Shown in pieces: positions 26,064 through 34,754 of a stretch of DNA of 64,000 nt. Origin of the DNA: Methylopumilus sp026399645. Lineage in GTDB: Bacteria; Pseudomonadota; Gammaproteobacteria; Burkholderiales; Methylophilaceae. The notes under the pieces were generated by a model, which saw nothing but the letters and a program-made list of their open reading frames with translations, searched no databases and had not been told where the DNA came from. Each line of letters opens with the position of its first letter. The first letter of the stretch is position 1. The stretch is from the NCBI RefSeq assembly GCF_965184065.1, contig NZ_OZ239098.1. The stretch is one strand, 5' to 3'. A program made the position numbers and the translations under genes.

Positions 26064-27539
26064 TTAGAGCTTATTTTCACCGATTTCAATACTCTGACGC
26101 CAAAATTGTTCAGGCTTGTCAAAAATGATTTTGGATTCAGCAGGATCGGCACTTCCAGCAGGGTAGGTAAAAACCGGGCTCTTATCTTCATTCCAGGCTT
26201 TAATCACAGGATCAAGGAGCCTCCAGGACGCTTCGACCTCGTTAATATGCAAGTATAACGATTGATCACCCTGCATGAGATTCAGGAGAAGTGACTCGTA
26301 AGCATCAACACTTTCATCACCTGTAATTCTATTCGGAGCATCCATAGCGACTGTTCTTACTTTAGTATCGAGTCCAGGAATTTTCGTTTGGATTTCAAAG
26401 CGGGTAAATTCTTTAGGTTGAATGCTAATGACGAGCCAGTTATCTGCTTGATCAGGGAACGAAAGGGGTGATTTTTTAAATTTAATAGCTATAGCAGTAT
26501 CAGATGCGTGAAGACGTTTTGCTGTTCGGACAAAGATAGGTACACCCTTCCATCTAGGTGTATTGATGTAGAACTTCAGTGCTGCATAAGTTTCAACCAC
26601 ACTTGCCGGATTTTCTAATTCTTCTAAGTAGCCTTTTACTTCCTCACCATTGACTTTTCCTCGTCCATACTGTGCTTTAAAAGCGTGTTTTTTAAGCTCA
26701 TCAAGCGGAATAGGTGTAATCGATTCAAGCACCTTAATTTTTTCAGCACGTATATGTTCAGGGCTTAATGTTACTGGTATTTCCATTGTGGTTAATGCAA
26801 GCATTTGCATAAGATGACTTTGAATCATATCTCTTAGGGCGCCTGTCGCATCATAAAATTTAGTTCTCTCCCCGACACCAAGCGTTTCATTATTAGTAAT
26901 TTGGATATGATCAATGTGTTCATGTGTCCAAAGTGGATCAAATATATGATTTGCAAAGCGGGTCAGCAGAATATTTTGTAATGCAGATTTACCAAGGTAA
27001 TGATCGATACGATAAATTTGTGTTTCTTTTAAATGCTTTGTGATTGATTTTTGAAGTGCTTGTGCTGTTTCTAGGTCAGTGCCAAATGGTTTTTCAATAA
27101 CAACACGACGCCAGGCTTTGCTTTCATCTGTTAAGCCAACGCCTGCAAGTAAATCCACAATAGACGCAAAGTCAGATGGTCTAACGGATAAAAAGAAAGC
27201 TAAATTTTGTGGGAAAGTTGATGCATCAGAAAGTCTTTCGCTAAGCCGTTTAAAAGCATTTTCATCATCAGGAGGATTCGCGTGATAAAAATTTCTCGCA
27301 ATAAAACGGTCAAAAACTTTTGCGTCATAATTTTTTTTAAATTTAATATCAAGCATCGACTTGATGTCATCTCGCCATGCTGATTCTTTAACGTCAGATC
27401 TTCCAACAGAGAGAATTTTTATTTTTTCAGGGAGTCTACCAAGAGAATCAAGCCTAAAAAGACCTGGAATAAGTTTTATTCTAGAAAGGTTTCCGCTTGC
27501 ACCGAAGAGGACTAGGGTGCAGTCATCAATTTTTGTCAT
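26064..27539 (-). CDS. zwf: Glucose-6-phosphate 1-dehydrogenase
   Basis: 491 residues. The N-terminal Rossmann motif reads FGASGNLSRIKL (12-23), slightly off the usual GASGDLxxRKL. The substrate-binding RIDHYLGK signature is at 177-184, and EKPFG lies near 149-153. It oxidises glucose 6-phosphate to 6-phosphogluconolactone. In ribulose-monophosphate methylotrophs it feeds the dissimilatory cycle that oxidises formaldehyde-derived carbon. It is read with gnd on the same strand (24-base gap); pgl is just beyond on the other strand. Confidence 0.96.
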   Translation of the reverse strand: MTKIDDCTLVLFGASGNLSRIKLIPGLFRLDSLGRLPEKIKILSVGRSDVKESAWRDDIKSMLDIKFKKNYDAKVFDRFIARNFYHANPPDDENAFKRLSERLSDASTFPQNLAFFLSVRPSDFASIVDLLAGVGLTDESKAWRRVVIEKPFGTDLETAQALQKSITKHLKETQIYRIDHYLGKSALQNILLTRFANHIFDPLWTHEHIDHIQITNNETLGVGERTKFYDATGALRDMIQSHLMQMLALTTMEIPVTLSPEHIRAEKIKVLESITPIPLDELKKHAFKAQYGRGKVNGEEVKGYLEELENPASVVETYAALKFYINTPRWKGVPIFVRTAKRLHASDTAIAIKFKKSPLSFPDQADNWLVISIQPKEFTRFEIQTKIPGLDTKVRTVAMDAPNRITGDESVDAYESLLLNLMQGDQSLYLHINEVEASWRLLDPVIKAWNEDKSPVFTYPAGSADPAESKIIFDKPEQFWRQSIEIGENKL

Positions 27540-27563
27540 AGATAATTTGAGATGATATAAAAG

Positions 27564-28472
27564 TTATTTAGTTTTTTTTACTACATGACCACCAAATGCA
27601 TTACGCATAACTGATAGCAATCTATAACCATAACCTTGTTTTTCTTGGCTTCTGAATCTCACTTGTAATGCAAGCGTCAGCACAGGTGTTGGAATACCTT
27701 GCTCGATGGATTCAACAACAGTCCATCTGCCTTCACCTGAGTCAGCGACATAAGGAGCAACTTCATCAAGTGTTTGATCTTCTTTAAGGGCATCTGCGGT
27801 TAAATCTAACAACCAGCTTCTTACCACTGAACCATGTTTCCATAATTCTGTAATTTGCGCTAAATCAAGTTTAAATTCACTTTTCCCTTTAAGGAGTTCA
27901 AGACCTTCAGCGAATGATTCCATCATGCCGTATTCGATGCCATTGTGAATCATTTTAGTGAAGTGACCCGAACCTACAGGACCTACATGAGCCCAGCCAC
28001 GATCTTCGTGCGCCAATGCTTGGAGAATAGGTTTCATGGTTGCTGCAACTTCTTCTTTTGCGCCCACCATTAAGCAGTAGCCATTTGCTAAACCCCAAAC
28101 GCCTCCTGATGTTCCACAGTCCATAAAGCCAATACCTTTTTCTTCAAGGAATTTACCGATACGCTGAGAATCTTTGTAATTTGAATTACCACCATCAATA
28201 ATAATGTCACCTTTGTTGAGCATGGGGATGAGTTCATTGATTTGCTCTTCGGTAGGGTTACCTGCTGGCACCATAAGCCATACGATTTTTTGACCGTCTA
28301 ATTTTGTTAAAGCATCAGCAACTGAAGTTGCACCAATCATTTTTGCTTTTTCTTCTAGCGTTTTTACAACTTCCGCACTTCGGTCAAAGCCTACAACAGA
28401 AATACCTTTTTGAATGAGACGAGTAGCCATATTGCCACCCATTTTTCCGAGACCAATCATTGCTAATTTCAT
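27564..28472 (-). CDS. gnd: 6-phosphogluconate dehydrogenase (decarboxylating), short form
   Basis: 302 residues, well below the about 470 of the E. coli-type enzyme. It therefore belongs to the short (GndA-like) class, several members of which prefer NAD+. The Rossmann GLGKMGGNMA (7-16), the substrate loop GTSGGVWG and the catalytic lysine region HFTKMIHNGIEY are visible. It turns 6-phosphogluconate into ribulose 5-phosphate and CO2, regenerating the formaldehyde acceptor in the dissimilatory ribulose monophosphate cycle. Cofactor preference is inferred. Confidence 0.93.
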   Translation of the reverse strand: MKLAMIGLGKMGGNMATRLIQKGISVVGFDRSAEVVKTLEEKAKMIGATSVADALTKLDGQKIVWLMVPAGNPTEEQINELIPMLNKGDIIIDGGNSNYKDSQRIGKFLEEKGIGFMDCGTSGGVWGLANGYCLMVGAKEEVAATMKPILQALAHEDRGWAHVGPVGSGHFTKMIHNGIEYGMMESFAEGLELLKGKSEFKLDLAQITELWKHGSVVRSWLLDLTADALKEDQTLDEVAPYVADSGEGRWTVVESIEQGIPTPVLTLALQVRFRSQEKQGYGYRLLSVMRNAFGGHVVKKTK

Positions 28473-28555
28473 TTTTTTACCTTTATTATGGAAGATTTGT
28501 CATTACTTAATCTTTTGGATTAAAGCAAATTAGTTTAAAGTGCGATACAAGTTAA

Positions 28556-28564
28556 ATTATATCA
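28556..28564 (-). promoter_or_regulatory. Extended -10 promoter for gnd-zwf
   Basis: TGATATAAT on the minus strand is an exact TGnTATAAT extended -10 element, 84 bases before the gnd ATG, in the divergent gap with pgl. No correctly spaced -35 was found; a TTGAAG lies only 14 bases away. A TATAAAAT at 28596-28603 on the plus strand may serve pgl. Confidence 0.5.
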
Positions 28565-28626
28565 AACGCAAGCCCCTTCAAGGAATTGATTTCGATATAA
28601 AATCTTCATTATTTTGAAAGATTTTC

Positions 28627-29304
28627 ATGAGTTTAAAAAATACTAAATGGCAATCATTTGAAAGCCAAGTTTCCCTTGATCAAGCAGCTATGGAGAGGGT
28701 TGAAAGGCTTGCTGAGGCTTCAATTAAAGCACGAGGTCAATTCCATCTTGTATTAGCAGGAGGTTCAACACCTAAAAACGTCTATACACTGCTTAAAAAC
28801 ATCAGCGCAGACTGGCATAAATGGCAGATCTACTTTGGCGATGAGCGTTGTCTAGAACCAAATCACCAAGAGCGAAACAGCACTATGGCGTTTGAAGCAT
28901 GGCTTAATCATGTCGATATACCTGCGCAAAACATTCACGTGATTCCTGCTGAACTGGGACCGGTTGAGGGTGCTCATTTATACAATAAAACATTAAGCCA
29001 GCTAGGTGATTTTGATTTGGTTCTTTTAGGGCTTGGCGAAGACGCACATACTGCAAGCTTATTTCCTGGGCATAGCTGGGATAACAGTTTAGATGCTTTA
29101 GCGGTCTTTGATGCACCTAAACCACCCCCATTAAGAATATCAATGTCTCCTGCACGTTTAAGCCGATCTAAATCTGTACTTTTTTTAGTAAGCGGAATAG
29201 AAAAACAAACGGCGATAAATCAATGGAAGGCAGGGGATGCAATACCCGCAAGTACTGTCACTTGCAATGATGGTGTAGATGTATTTTGTTTTAACGTAAG
29301 CTAG
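28627..29304 (+). CDS. pgl: 6-phosphogluconolactonase
   Basis: 225 residues of the SugarP_isomerase/NagB-like fold: LVLAGGSTPKNVY, the FGDERCLEPNHQERNS block and GLGEDAHTASLFPG are typical of Pgl (DevB type). It hydrolyses 6-phosphogluconolactone between Zwf and Gnd. It is transcribed divergently from gnd-zwf, so the three steps are split between two transcripts from the 154-base gap. The stop overlaps the mrp stop by 4 bases. Confidence 0.95.
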   Translation: MSLKNTKWQSFESQVSLDQAAMERVERLAEASIKARGQFHLVLAGGSTPKNVYTLLKNISADWHKWQIYFGDERCLEPNHQERNSTMAFEAWLNHVDIPAQNIHVIPAELGPVEGAHLYNKTLSQLGDFDLVLLGLGEDAHTASLFPGHSWDNSLDALAVFDAPKPPPLRISMSPARLSRSKSVLFLVSGIEKQTAINQWKAGDAIPASTVTCNDGVDVFCFNVS

Positions 29305-30389
29305 GTTTTTTGAATCACAATATTTGGGAACTTATTGCTGTAATCCTGAGCGAGTTTAGATACCTTAATGGCTGTTAAACGAGCAATTTTCTTGTAGGTT
29401 TTTGCAGCACTACTTTCAGGCTCCGCCACCACCATTGGGTTACCACTATCAGACTGTTCTCTAATTTTAATATCCAAAGGCAAGCTTCCTAAAAGAGATA
29501 CACCATAATCTTTACACATTTTTTCGGCGCCACCGGATCCAAAGATATGTTCCTCATTGCCACATTTTGAACAAGTGTGCATGGCCATATTTTCTACAAT
29601 ACCAATAATTGGAATATTTACTTTTTCAAACATTTTTAATCCGCGTCTAGCATCAAGAAGGGCAATATCCTGCGGTGTTGTGACAATAATGGCACCTGTT
29701 ACAGGCACTTTTTGAGACAAGGTAAGCTGAATATCACCGGTACCTGGCGGCAGGTCGACTACAAGGTAATCAAGATTATCCCATCTTGTTTCTTTTAAGA
29801 GCTGCTCAAGTGTGCTTGTCACCATAGGGCCACGCCATACCATAGGTGTTTCTGTATCAACCAAGAACCCAATCGACATAGCTTGAATATTGTGAGCCAT
29901 GACGGGCTCCATAGATTTGCCATCCTTACTTTCTGGTTTGGTATATATCCCTAACATTTGTGGCTGGCTTGGGCCATAAATATCAGCATCTAAGATGCCA
30001 ACCCGAGCACCTTCGGCTGATAAAGCTAGAGCAAGATTGACAGCAGTAGTAGATTTTCCAACACCACCTTTACCTGAGGCGACAGCAATAATATTTTTAA
30101 CGCCAGGAATAAGAGCGATACCTTTTTGCGCTGCATGAGAGGTAATCTTAAAATCAACCTCAATATTTAAATTGATTTGAGGTAGTGCTTTTTGAATTTG
30201 AGTGGCAATTAAATCTTTAATGTCTTTTAGTTGGCTTTTAGCAGGATAGCCAAGCAGGACTTTGATATCAACATCATTATTTTTAATTGAAATACTCTTG
30301 ATAGATTTATCATTAACGAGGCTGTCGTTTGTATTAGGATCAACAACGTCCTTTAATAGATCTTTTATTTGTTCTTCTGTGTAAGCCAT
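29301..30389 (-). CDS. mrp: Mrp/ApbC-type Fe-S carrier ATPase
   Basis: 362 residues: an N-terminal MIP18/DUF59-like domain (about 5-80) and a deviant Walker A P-loop ATPase domain (ASGKGGVGKSTT, 104-115). A CSKCG motif near 275 provides the CxxC for a bridging [4Fe-4S] cluster. Family members transfer Fe-S clusters to apoproteins. It is divergent from metG, as in E. coli and many other proteobacteria. Confidence 0.95.
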   Translation of the reverse strand: MAYTEEQIKDLLKDVVDPNTNDSLVNDKSIKSISIKNNDVDIKVLLGYPAKSQLKDIKDLIATQIQKALPQINLNIEVDFKITSHAAQKGIALIPGVKNIIAVASGKGGVGKSTTAVNLALALSAEGARVGILDADIYGPSQPQMLGIYTKPESKDGKSMEPVMAHNIQAMSIGFLVDTETPMVWRGPMVTSTLEQLLKETRWDNLDYLVVDLPPGTGDIQLTLSQKVPVTGAIIVTTPQDIALLDARRGLKMFEKVNIPIIGIVENMAMHTCSKCGNEEHIFGSGGAEKMCKDYGVSLLGSLPLDIKIREQSDSGNPMVVAEPESSAAKTYKKIARLTAIKVSKLAQDYSNKFPNIVIQKT

Positions 30390-30428
30390 GAGGCTGTAAT
30401 TTTAACCTATCTTAGTTAAGGCGTCATT

Positions 30429-30437
30429 TGATAGAAT
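30429..30437 (+). promoter_or_regulatory. Candidate extended -10 promoter for metG
   Basis: TGATAGAAT matches TGnTATAAT with one change, 35 bases before the metG ATG in the mrp/metG divergent gap. No clear -35. Confidence 0.4.
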
Positions 30438-30472
30438 AGGGACTTAGTTAAATCAATAAAGTTTCTCAATTC

Positions 30473-32506
30473 ATGCGAAAGCTCTTAATTACATCAGCCT
30501 TGCCTTATGCGAATGGAAGCATTCATTTGGGCCATTTAGTTGAATATATCCAAACTGATATTTGGGTGAGATTCCAAAAGATGCAAGGCCATGAAGCATA
30601 CTATGTATGCGCTGACGACACGCATGGAACACCTATTATGCTTAGGGCTGAAAAAGAAGGAGTTACGCCAGAAGAGCTCATAAAAAAAGTGCATATAGAG
30701 CATTCAAAAGACTTTTCTGATTTCTTTGTAAATTTTGATAACTTTTATTCTACAAACTCCCCTGAAAATCTTGAGCTCTCTCAAATTGTTTATAAAAAAC
30801 TTAAACAGAACAACAAGATTTATACGAAAACGATTGAGCAATTTTACGATCCTGCAAAAGAAATGTTTTTACCTGATCGGTTTATTAAAGGTGAGTGTCC
30901 AAAGTGTCATGCCAAAGACCAATATGGTGATTCATGTGAAGTTTGCGGTGCAACATATGCACCTACAGAATTAATTAACCCAACATCTTCTGTGTCAGGT
31001 GCGGTGCCTGTTAGAAAAGAAACAGAGCATTACTTCTTCAAGCTTTCAGAGTGTGAATCATTTTTAGCCGACTGGACATCTTCTGGAACGCTTCAACAAG
31101 AAGCCGCTAATAAAATGAAAGAGTGGTTTAAATCTGGGCTAGCCGATTGGGATATCTCAAGAGATGCACCTTATTTTGGCTTTGAAATTCCAGATGCACC
31201 TGGTAAATATTTTTATGTATGGCTCGATGCCCCAATTGGTTACATGGCGAGCTTTAAAAAACTTTGTGAAGATAAAAAAATAAATTTTGACGAGTTCTGG
31301 AATGCAGATTCAAAAACAGAGCTCTATCATTTCATTGGAAAAGATATTCTTTATTTCCATGCTCTATTTTGGCCCGCAACACTTGAATTTTCAGGCTACA
31401 GAAAACCTACTAAGATTTTTGCTCATGGTTTTCTTACAGTAAATGCAGAAAAGATGTCTAAATCACGTGGCACTTTCATAACCGCCCGAAGTTATTTAGA
31501 TCATATTAAAAATCCAGATTATCTTAGATATTATTATGCAGCTAAATTAAATAGCACAATGGAAGATATTGATCTTAATTTGGATGATTTCTTATCTCGC
31601 GTGAACAGTGATCTTGTAGGTAAGTTTATTAATATCGCAAGTCGAACATCAGGATTTATTCATAAGTATTTTGAAGGTAAACTTTTCCTTGATGATTCAA
31701 AAACCGACCAAGAGCATATTTCTGTTTCGCAAAAATGTAAGGATATAGAAAATGAAATTAAAACGTGTTTTGAAGCAAGGGAGTATGGTCGTGCGGTTCG
31801 TGAAATTATGCGTGTAGCAGATATTACAAATGAGTACGTGAATACTAAAGCCCCTTGGACGCTTGCAAAAGATGAAGCGCAACATATACCTGGCTCAGAA
31901 TTACATGTCATATGTAGCCGAAGTCTTGAGGCCTTTAGAAGACTTTCTATTTATCTCACACCAATACTTCCAAAGCTTACGAAAGATATCGCAATATTCT
32001 TTAATGAAAAAGAATTCGCATCGTTTAAAGATATTGATAAGAAAGATATTACTGTCAATGCGTATCAACATATATTAACTAGAGTTGAAAAGAAAGATAT
32101 CGACATGATGATTGAATCAAATAAAGAATCGCTAGACAAACATACTGAACCCCCGAAAAAGGTAGACGACAATCAATCAACTATTTTGATAGATGACTTT
32201 TTGAAGATTGATTTAAGAGTTGCACTTATTAAAGAAGCCTCCTTCGTTGAAGGTGCAGACAGTCTTCTGAAGCTAACTCTAGATATTAATGATGGTCGAC
32301 TAAGACAAGTTTTTGCTGGGATTAAATCAAAATACAATCCTGATCAGATTGTTGGAAAATTAACTGTTATGGTTGCTAATTTAAAGCCGAGACAAATGAA
32401 ATTTGGTTTATCCGAGGGTATGGTATTAGCCGCAAGCAATGAATCTGAAGGACCGTTTGTTTTATATCCAGATCAAGGCGCTAAACCTGGTATGCGTATT
32501 AAATAA
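30473..32506 (+). CDS. metG: Methionyl-tRNA synthetase
   Basis: 677 residues, the long form. It has the HIGH-type HLGH (18-21), a CPxC...CxxC zinc knuckle near 143-160, the KMSKS loop (EKMSKSRGTF, near 326-330) and a C-terminal EMAPII/Trbp111-like tRNA-binding domain (about 575-677, IDLRVALI...GLSEGMVLAA) that promotes dimerisation. The stop abuts the pyrF stop on the opposite strand with no spacer. Confidence 0.97.
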   Translation: MRKLLITSALPYANGSIHLGHLVEYIQTDIWVRFQKMQGHEAYYVCADDTHGTPIMLRAEKEGVTPEELIKKVHIEHSKDFSDFFVNFDNFYSTNSPENLELSQIVYKKLKQNNKIYTKTIEQFYDPAKEMFLPDRFIKGECPKCHAKDQYGDSCEVCGATYAPTELINPTSSVSGAVPVRKETEHYFFKLSECESFLADWTSSGTLQQEAANKMKEWFKSGLADWDISRDAPYFGFEIPDAPGKYFYVWLDAPIGYMASFKKLCEDKKINFDEFWNADSKTELYHFIGKDILYFHALFWPATLEFSGYRKPTKIFAHGFLTVNAEKMSKSRGTFITARSYLDHIKNPDYLRYYYAAKLNSTMEDIDLNLDDFLSRVNSDLVGKFINIASRTSGFIHKYFEGKLFLDDSKTDQEHISVSQKCKDIENEIKTCFEAREYGRAVREIMRVADITNEYVNTKAPWTLAKDEAQHIPGSELHVICSRSLEAFRRLSIYLTPILPKLTKDIAIFFNEKEFASFKDIDKKDITVNAYQHILTRVEKKDIDMMIESNKESLDKHTEPPKKVDDNQSTILIDDFLKIDLRVALIKEASFVEGADSLLKLTLDINDGRLRQVFAGIKSKYNPDQIVGKLTVMVANLKPRQMKFGLSEGMVLAASNESEGPFVLYPDQGAKPGMRIK

Positions 32507-33208
32507 TTAACTTTGGTTAATTTCTAGGTAAATCTTTTCTAAAGTTTTTGATGGATTTTCTGATTGAGTAATAGGCCTTCCAATCACTAAGTGACTTGAT
32601 CCAGCCTTAATGGCTTCATAAGGTGTCATAGTTCTTATCTGGTCATTCGCGACATCATTCATCATTCTTATACCTGGTGTTACAAATAAAAATGATGAGT
32701 TAAAGTGATTTTTCAGAAATGATAAATCTTTAGCTGAGCAGACAACACCATTAAGCCCACTTTTTTCAGTTAGCTTCGCAAGACGCAAAACCTGATCTTC
32801 TAAATTTCTAGATACACCAATTTCTTCTAAAGTCTTTTGTTCCATACTTGTTAAGACAGTGACCGCAATAAGAAGAGGTGATTGCTTGGCTTTGTTTGCT
32901 CCTTCTAGAGCAGCCTCTAACATCATACTTCCTCCTGAAGCATGAACATTGATCATCCATACTCCTAAATGGCTTGCTGCCTCACATGCTTTTTTAACCG
33001 TGGTAGGAATGTCGTGAAATTTAAGATCTAGAAATACTTTGAAATTTTTACTGTGCAGATATTCGATGAGAGCAGGGCCGGTTGCAGTGAATAATTCTTT
33101 TCCGACTTTAAGATTACAATATTCTGGATTAAGTTGCGAAACTAATGATTTTGCATCTGTAAGATTTGCATAATCGAGTGCTACAGTAATTTTATGATCT
33201 GCTGCCAT
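32507..33208 (-). CDS. pyrF: Orotidine 5'-phosphate decarboxylase
   Basis: 233 residues of the (beta/alpha)8 OMP decarboxylase family. The catalytic network is visible in DLKFHDIP (61-68: D61, K63, D66). VALDYAN near the start and TPGIR near the C terminus complete the active site. It forms UMP, last step of de novo pyrimidine synthesis. Its ATG overlaps the lapB stop by one base (TAATG), so lapB and pyrF are probably translated together. Confidence 0.96.
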   Translation of the reverse strand: MAADHKITVALDYANLTDAKSLVSQLNPEYCNLKVGKELFTATGPALIEYLHSKNFKVFLDLKFHDIPTTVKKACEAASHLGVWMINVHASGGSMMLEAALEGANKAKQSPLLIAVTVLTSMEQKTLEEIGVSRNLEDQVLRLAKLTEKSGLNGVVCSAKDLSFLKNHFNSSFLFVTPGIRMMNDVANDQIRTMTPYEAIKAGSSHLVIGRPITQSENPSKTLEKIYLEINQS

Positions 33209-34380
33209 TAACTAATTTCATTCATCTCAGTAGGTTCTGATGGAAGTGCTTCCCAAGCATTACAAGCAGGACATTGCCAATGATGTTGCTTGGCTTTAAA
33301 GCCACAGCCGCTGCATGTAAATAAACGTCTATTACCAATAGCATTTCGAACAGTTTGTTGAATAAGCTGAATATCTTGTTCCTTTTGCTTGCTATTCATA
33401 GCACGTGCTTGAAATAATTGATCCAAGGCTTGGAGGCTTGGTTTTCTTATAAGCTCTTTTCGTGCAAGTTCTTCAGCCATTTCAGAGCCTTCTAATTTTA
33501 ATGTCGCTTCATAGATCACATTAAGTAATGATCTTAATTTGTAATTTTCAAAATAAAGATTTAGAAGCGATAAACCTTCTTCAGGTTTTTTGAGCTTTTC
33601 AAATGAATTAAGTATTTTAGATGCTACAAGGCCTAGAGACTCTGGATCTTGAAACTCAATTTTTTTCCAGTAATTGATCGCTTTATTATGTTCACCATCT
33701 TCTGCATCTAAATCTCCGAGTAGGATATTTGCACGGACACACTTTTTATGAGCATTGAGTGCGTCATTCAGTGATTTAAATGCTGACTTCTTGTCTTTAT
33801 CTAAAATACCATCAAGTGCAATCTCGCAGTGGTAATGACTAATTTGTAATCTAAATGATACGCCTGATTCTTTTTCTAATTTTGTTGCCATCTTGATTGC
33901 ATTTTGCCATTCACGTTCTTTCACGTAAATTTCCAAGAGCGCATTAGATGCATATTGTTTATATTTGCCAGATTCTAACTTTAAGAATAATTCTTCAGCG
34001 CGATCAAATAAGCCAGCTTTAAGATAATCTTGCGCTAATTCTGCTTTGACGGATTCTTCTTGGGCTGGATTAAGATCGCGATTTTCTAATAAATCTAAGT
34101 GCATATTAATAGCTCGATCTATATGGCCTATACGTCTTAAGATGCTGCCTAAAGCAAAGTGCAGCTCAAGTGATTCATTGTTAATACGAACTGCATCCAT
34201 AAAAGCATCCACTGCTTTTTCGTATTGGTTAGTAATTAAGTAGTTAAGACCTTTAAAGTAGGTCGCAGGAAGGCTCGTAGATTCTTTCATGAGCTGTTTA
34301 ATATCAATGCGAGCGGCTACCCATCCTAATGCAAAGAAGAAGGGGATAACAAGGAGCCACCAATATTCGAATTGAATCAT
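33208..34380 (-). CDS. lapB: LPS assembly regulator LapB (YciM)
   Basis: 390 residues: one N-terminal membrane helix (about 3-22), a long run of TPR helices (about 40-340) and a C-terminal rubredoxin-type metal knuckle with C356, C359, C370 and C373. LapB sits at the inner membrane and adapts FtsH-mediated turnover of LpxC, balancing LPS synthesis. In related bacteria lapA usually precedes it; here ihfB is followed directly by lapB with an 87-base gap holding a terminator. Confidence 0.93.
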   Translation of the reverse strand: MIQFEYWWLLVIPFFFALGWVAARIDIKQLMKESTSLPATYFKGLNYLITNQYEKAVDAFMDAVRINNESLELHFALGSILRRIGHIDRAINMHLDLLENRDLNPAQEESVKAELAQDYLKAGLFDRAEELFLKLESGKYKQYASNALLEIYVKEREWQNAIKMATKLEKESGVSFRLQISHYHCEIALDGILDKDKKSAFKSLNDALNAHKKCVRANILLGDLDAEDGEHNKAINYWKKIEFQDPESLGLVASKILNSFEKLKKPEEGLSLLNLYFENYKLRSLLNVIYEATLKLEGSEMAEELARKELIRKPSLQALDQLFQARAMNSKQKEQDIQLIQQTVRNAIGNRRLFTCSGCGFKAKQHHWQCPACNAWEALPSEPTEMNEIS

Positions 34381-34415
34381 AATTGATTTATTGTATATCT
34401 ATTAATTGATAGATC

Positions 34416-34452
34416 AAAAAAAAAGCATACCCTGGTAAGAAGATATGCTTTT
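34416..34452 (-). terminator. Rho-independent terminator after ihfB
   Basis: On the minus strand AAAAGCATA and TATGCTTTT form a 9-bp stem with a 14-base loop, followed directly by five more T residues. It lies 16 bases after the ihfB stop and before lapB, separating rpsA-ihfB from lapB-pyrF. Confidence 0.75.
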
Positions 34453-34467
34453 AAATGATGTTTAGTC

Positions 34468-34746
34468 TTATTTATCAACGCGATCTCTAAGTTCTTTACC
34501 TGCTTTAAAGTGTGGAACATATTTTTCTGGCACTTCCACTTTTGAACCTGTTTTAGGATTTCTGCCTAAACGAGGTGGTCGGTAATTTAAACTGAAACTA
34601 CCAAATCCTCTAATTTCAATTCTTTTACCTTCAGAGAGCGTTTCGCCCATAGCATCAAGAATTGTTTTGACGGATAACTCAGCGTCTTTATAGACTAACT
34701 GAGAGAAACGGCTAGCAAGTAAGTTGATTAATTTAGACTTAGTCAT
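34468..34746 (-). CDS. ihfB: Integration host factor subunit beta
   Basis: 92 residues of the HU/IHF family. The DNA-bending arm is recognisable as RPPRLGRNPKTG, with EIRGFGSFSL before it and the VPHFKAGKELRD C-terminal helix. It follows rpsA by 8 bases, the conserved rpsA-ihfB pairing that separates IHF beta from HU and IHF alpha. IHF bends DNA at specific sites for transcription, replication and recombination. Confidence 0.95.
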   Translation of the reverse strand: MTKSKLINLLASRFSQLVYKDAELSVKTILDAMGETLSEGKRIEIRGFGSFSLNYRPPRLGRNPKTGSKVEVPEKYVPHFKAGKELRDRVDK

Positions 34747-34754
34747 AAGGTTAA

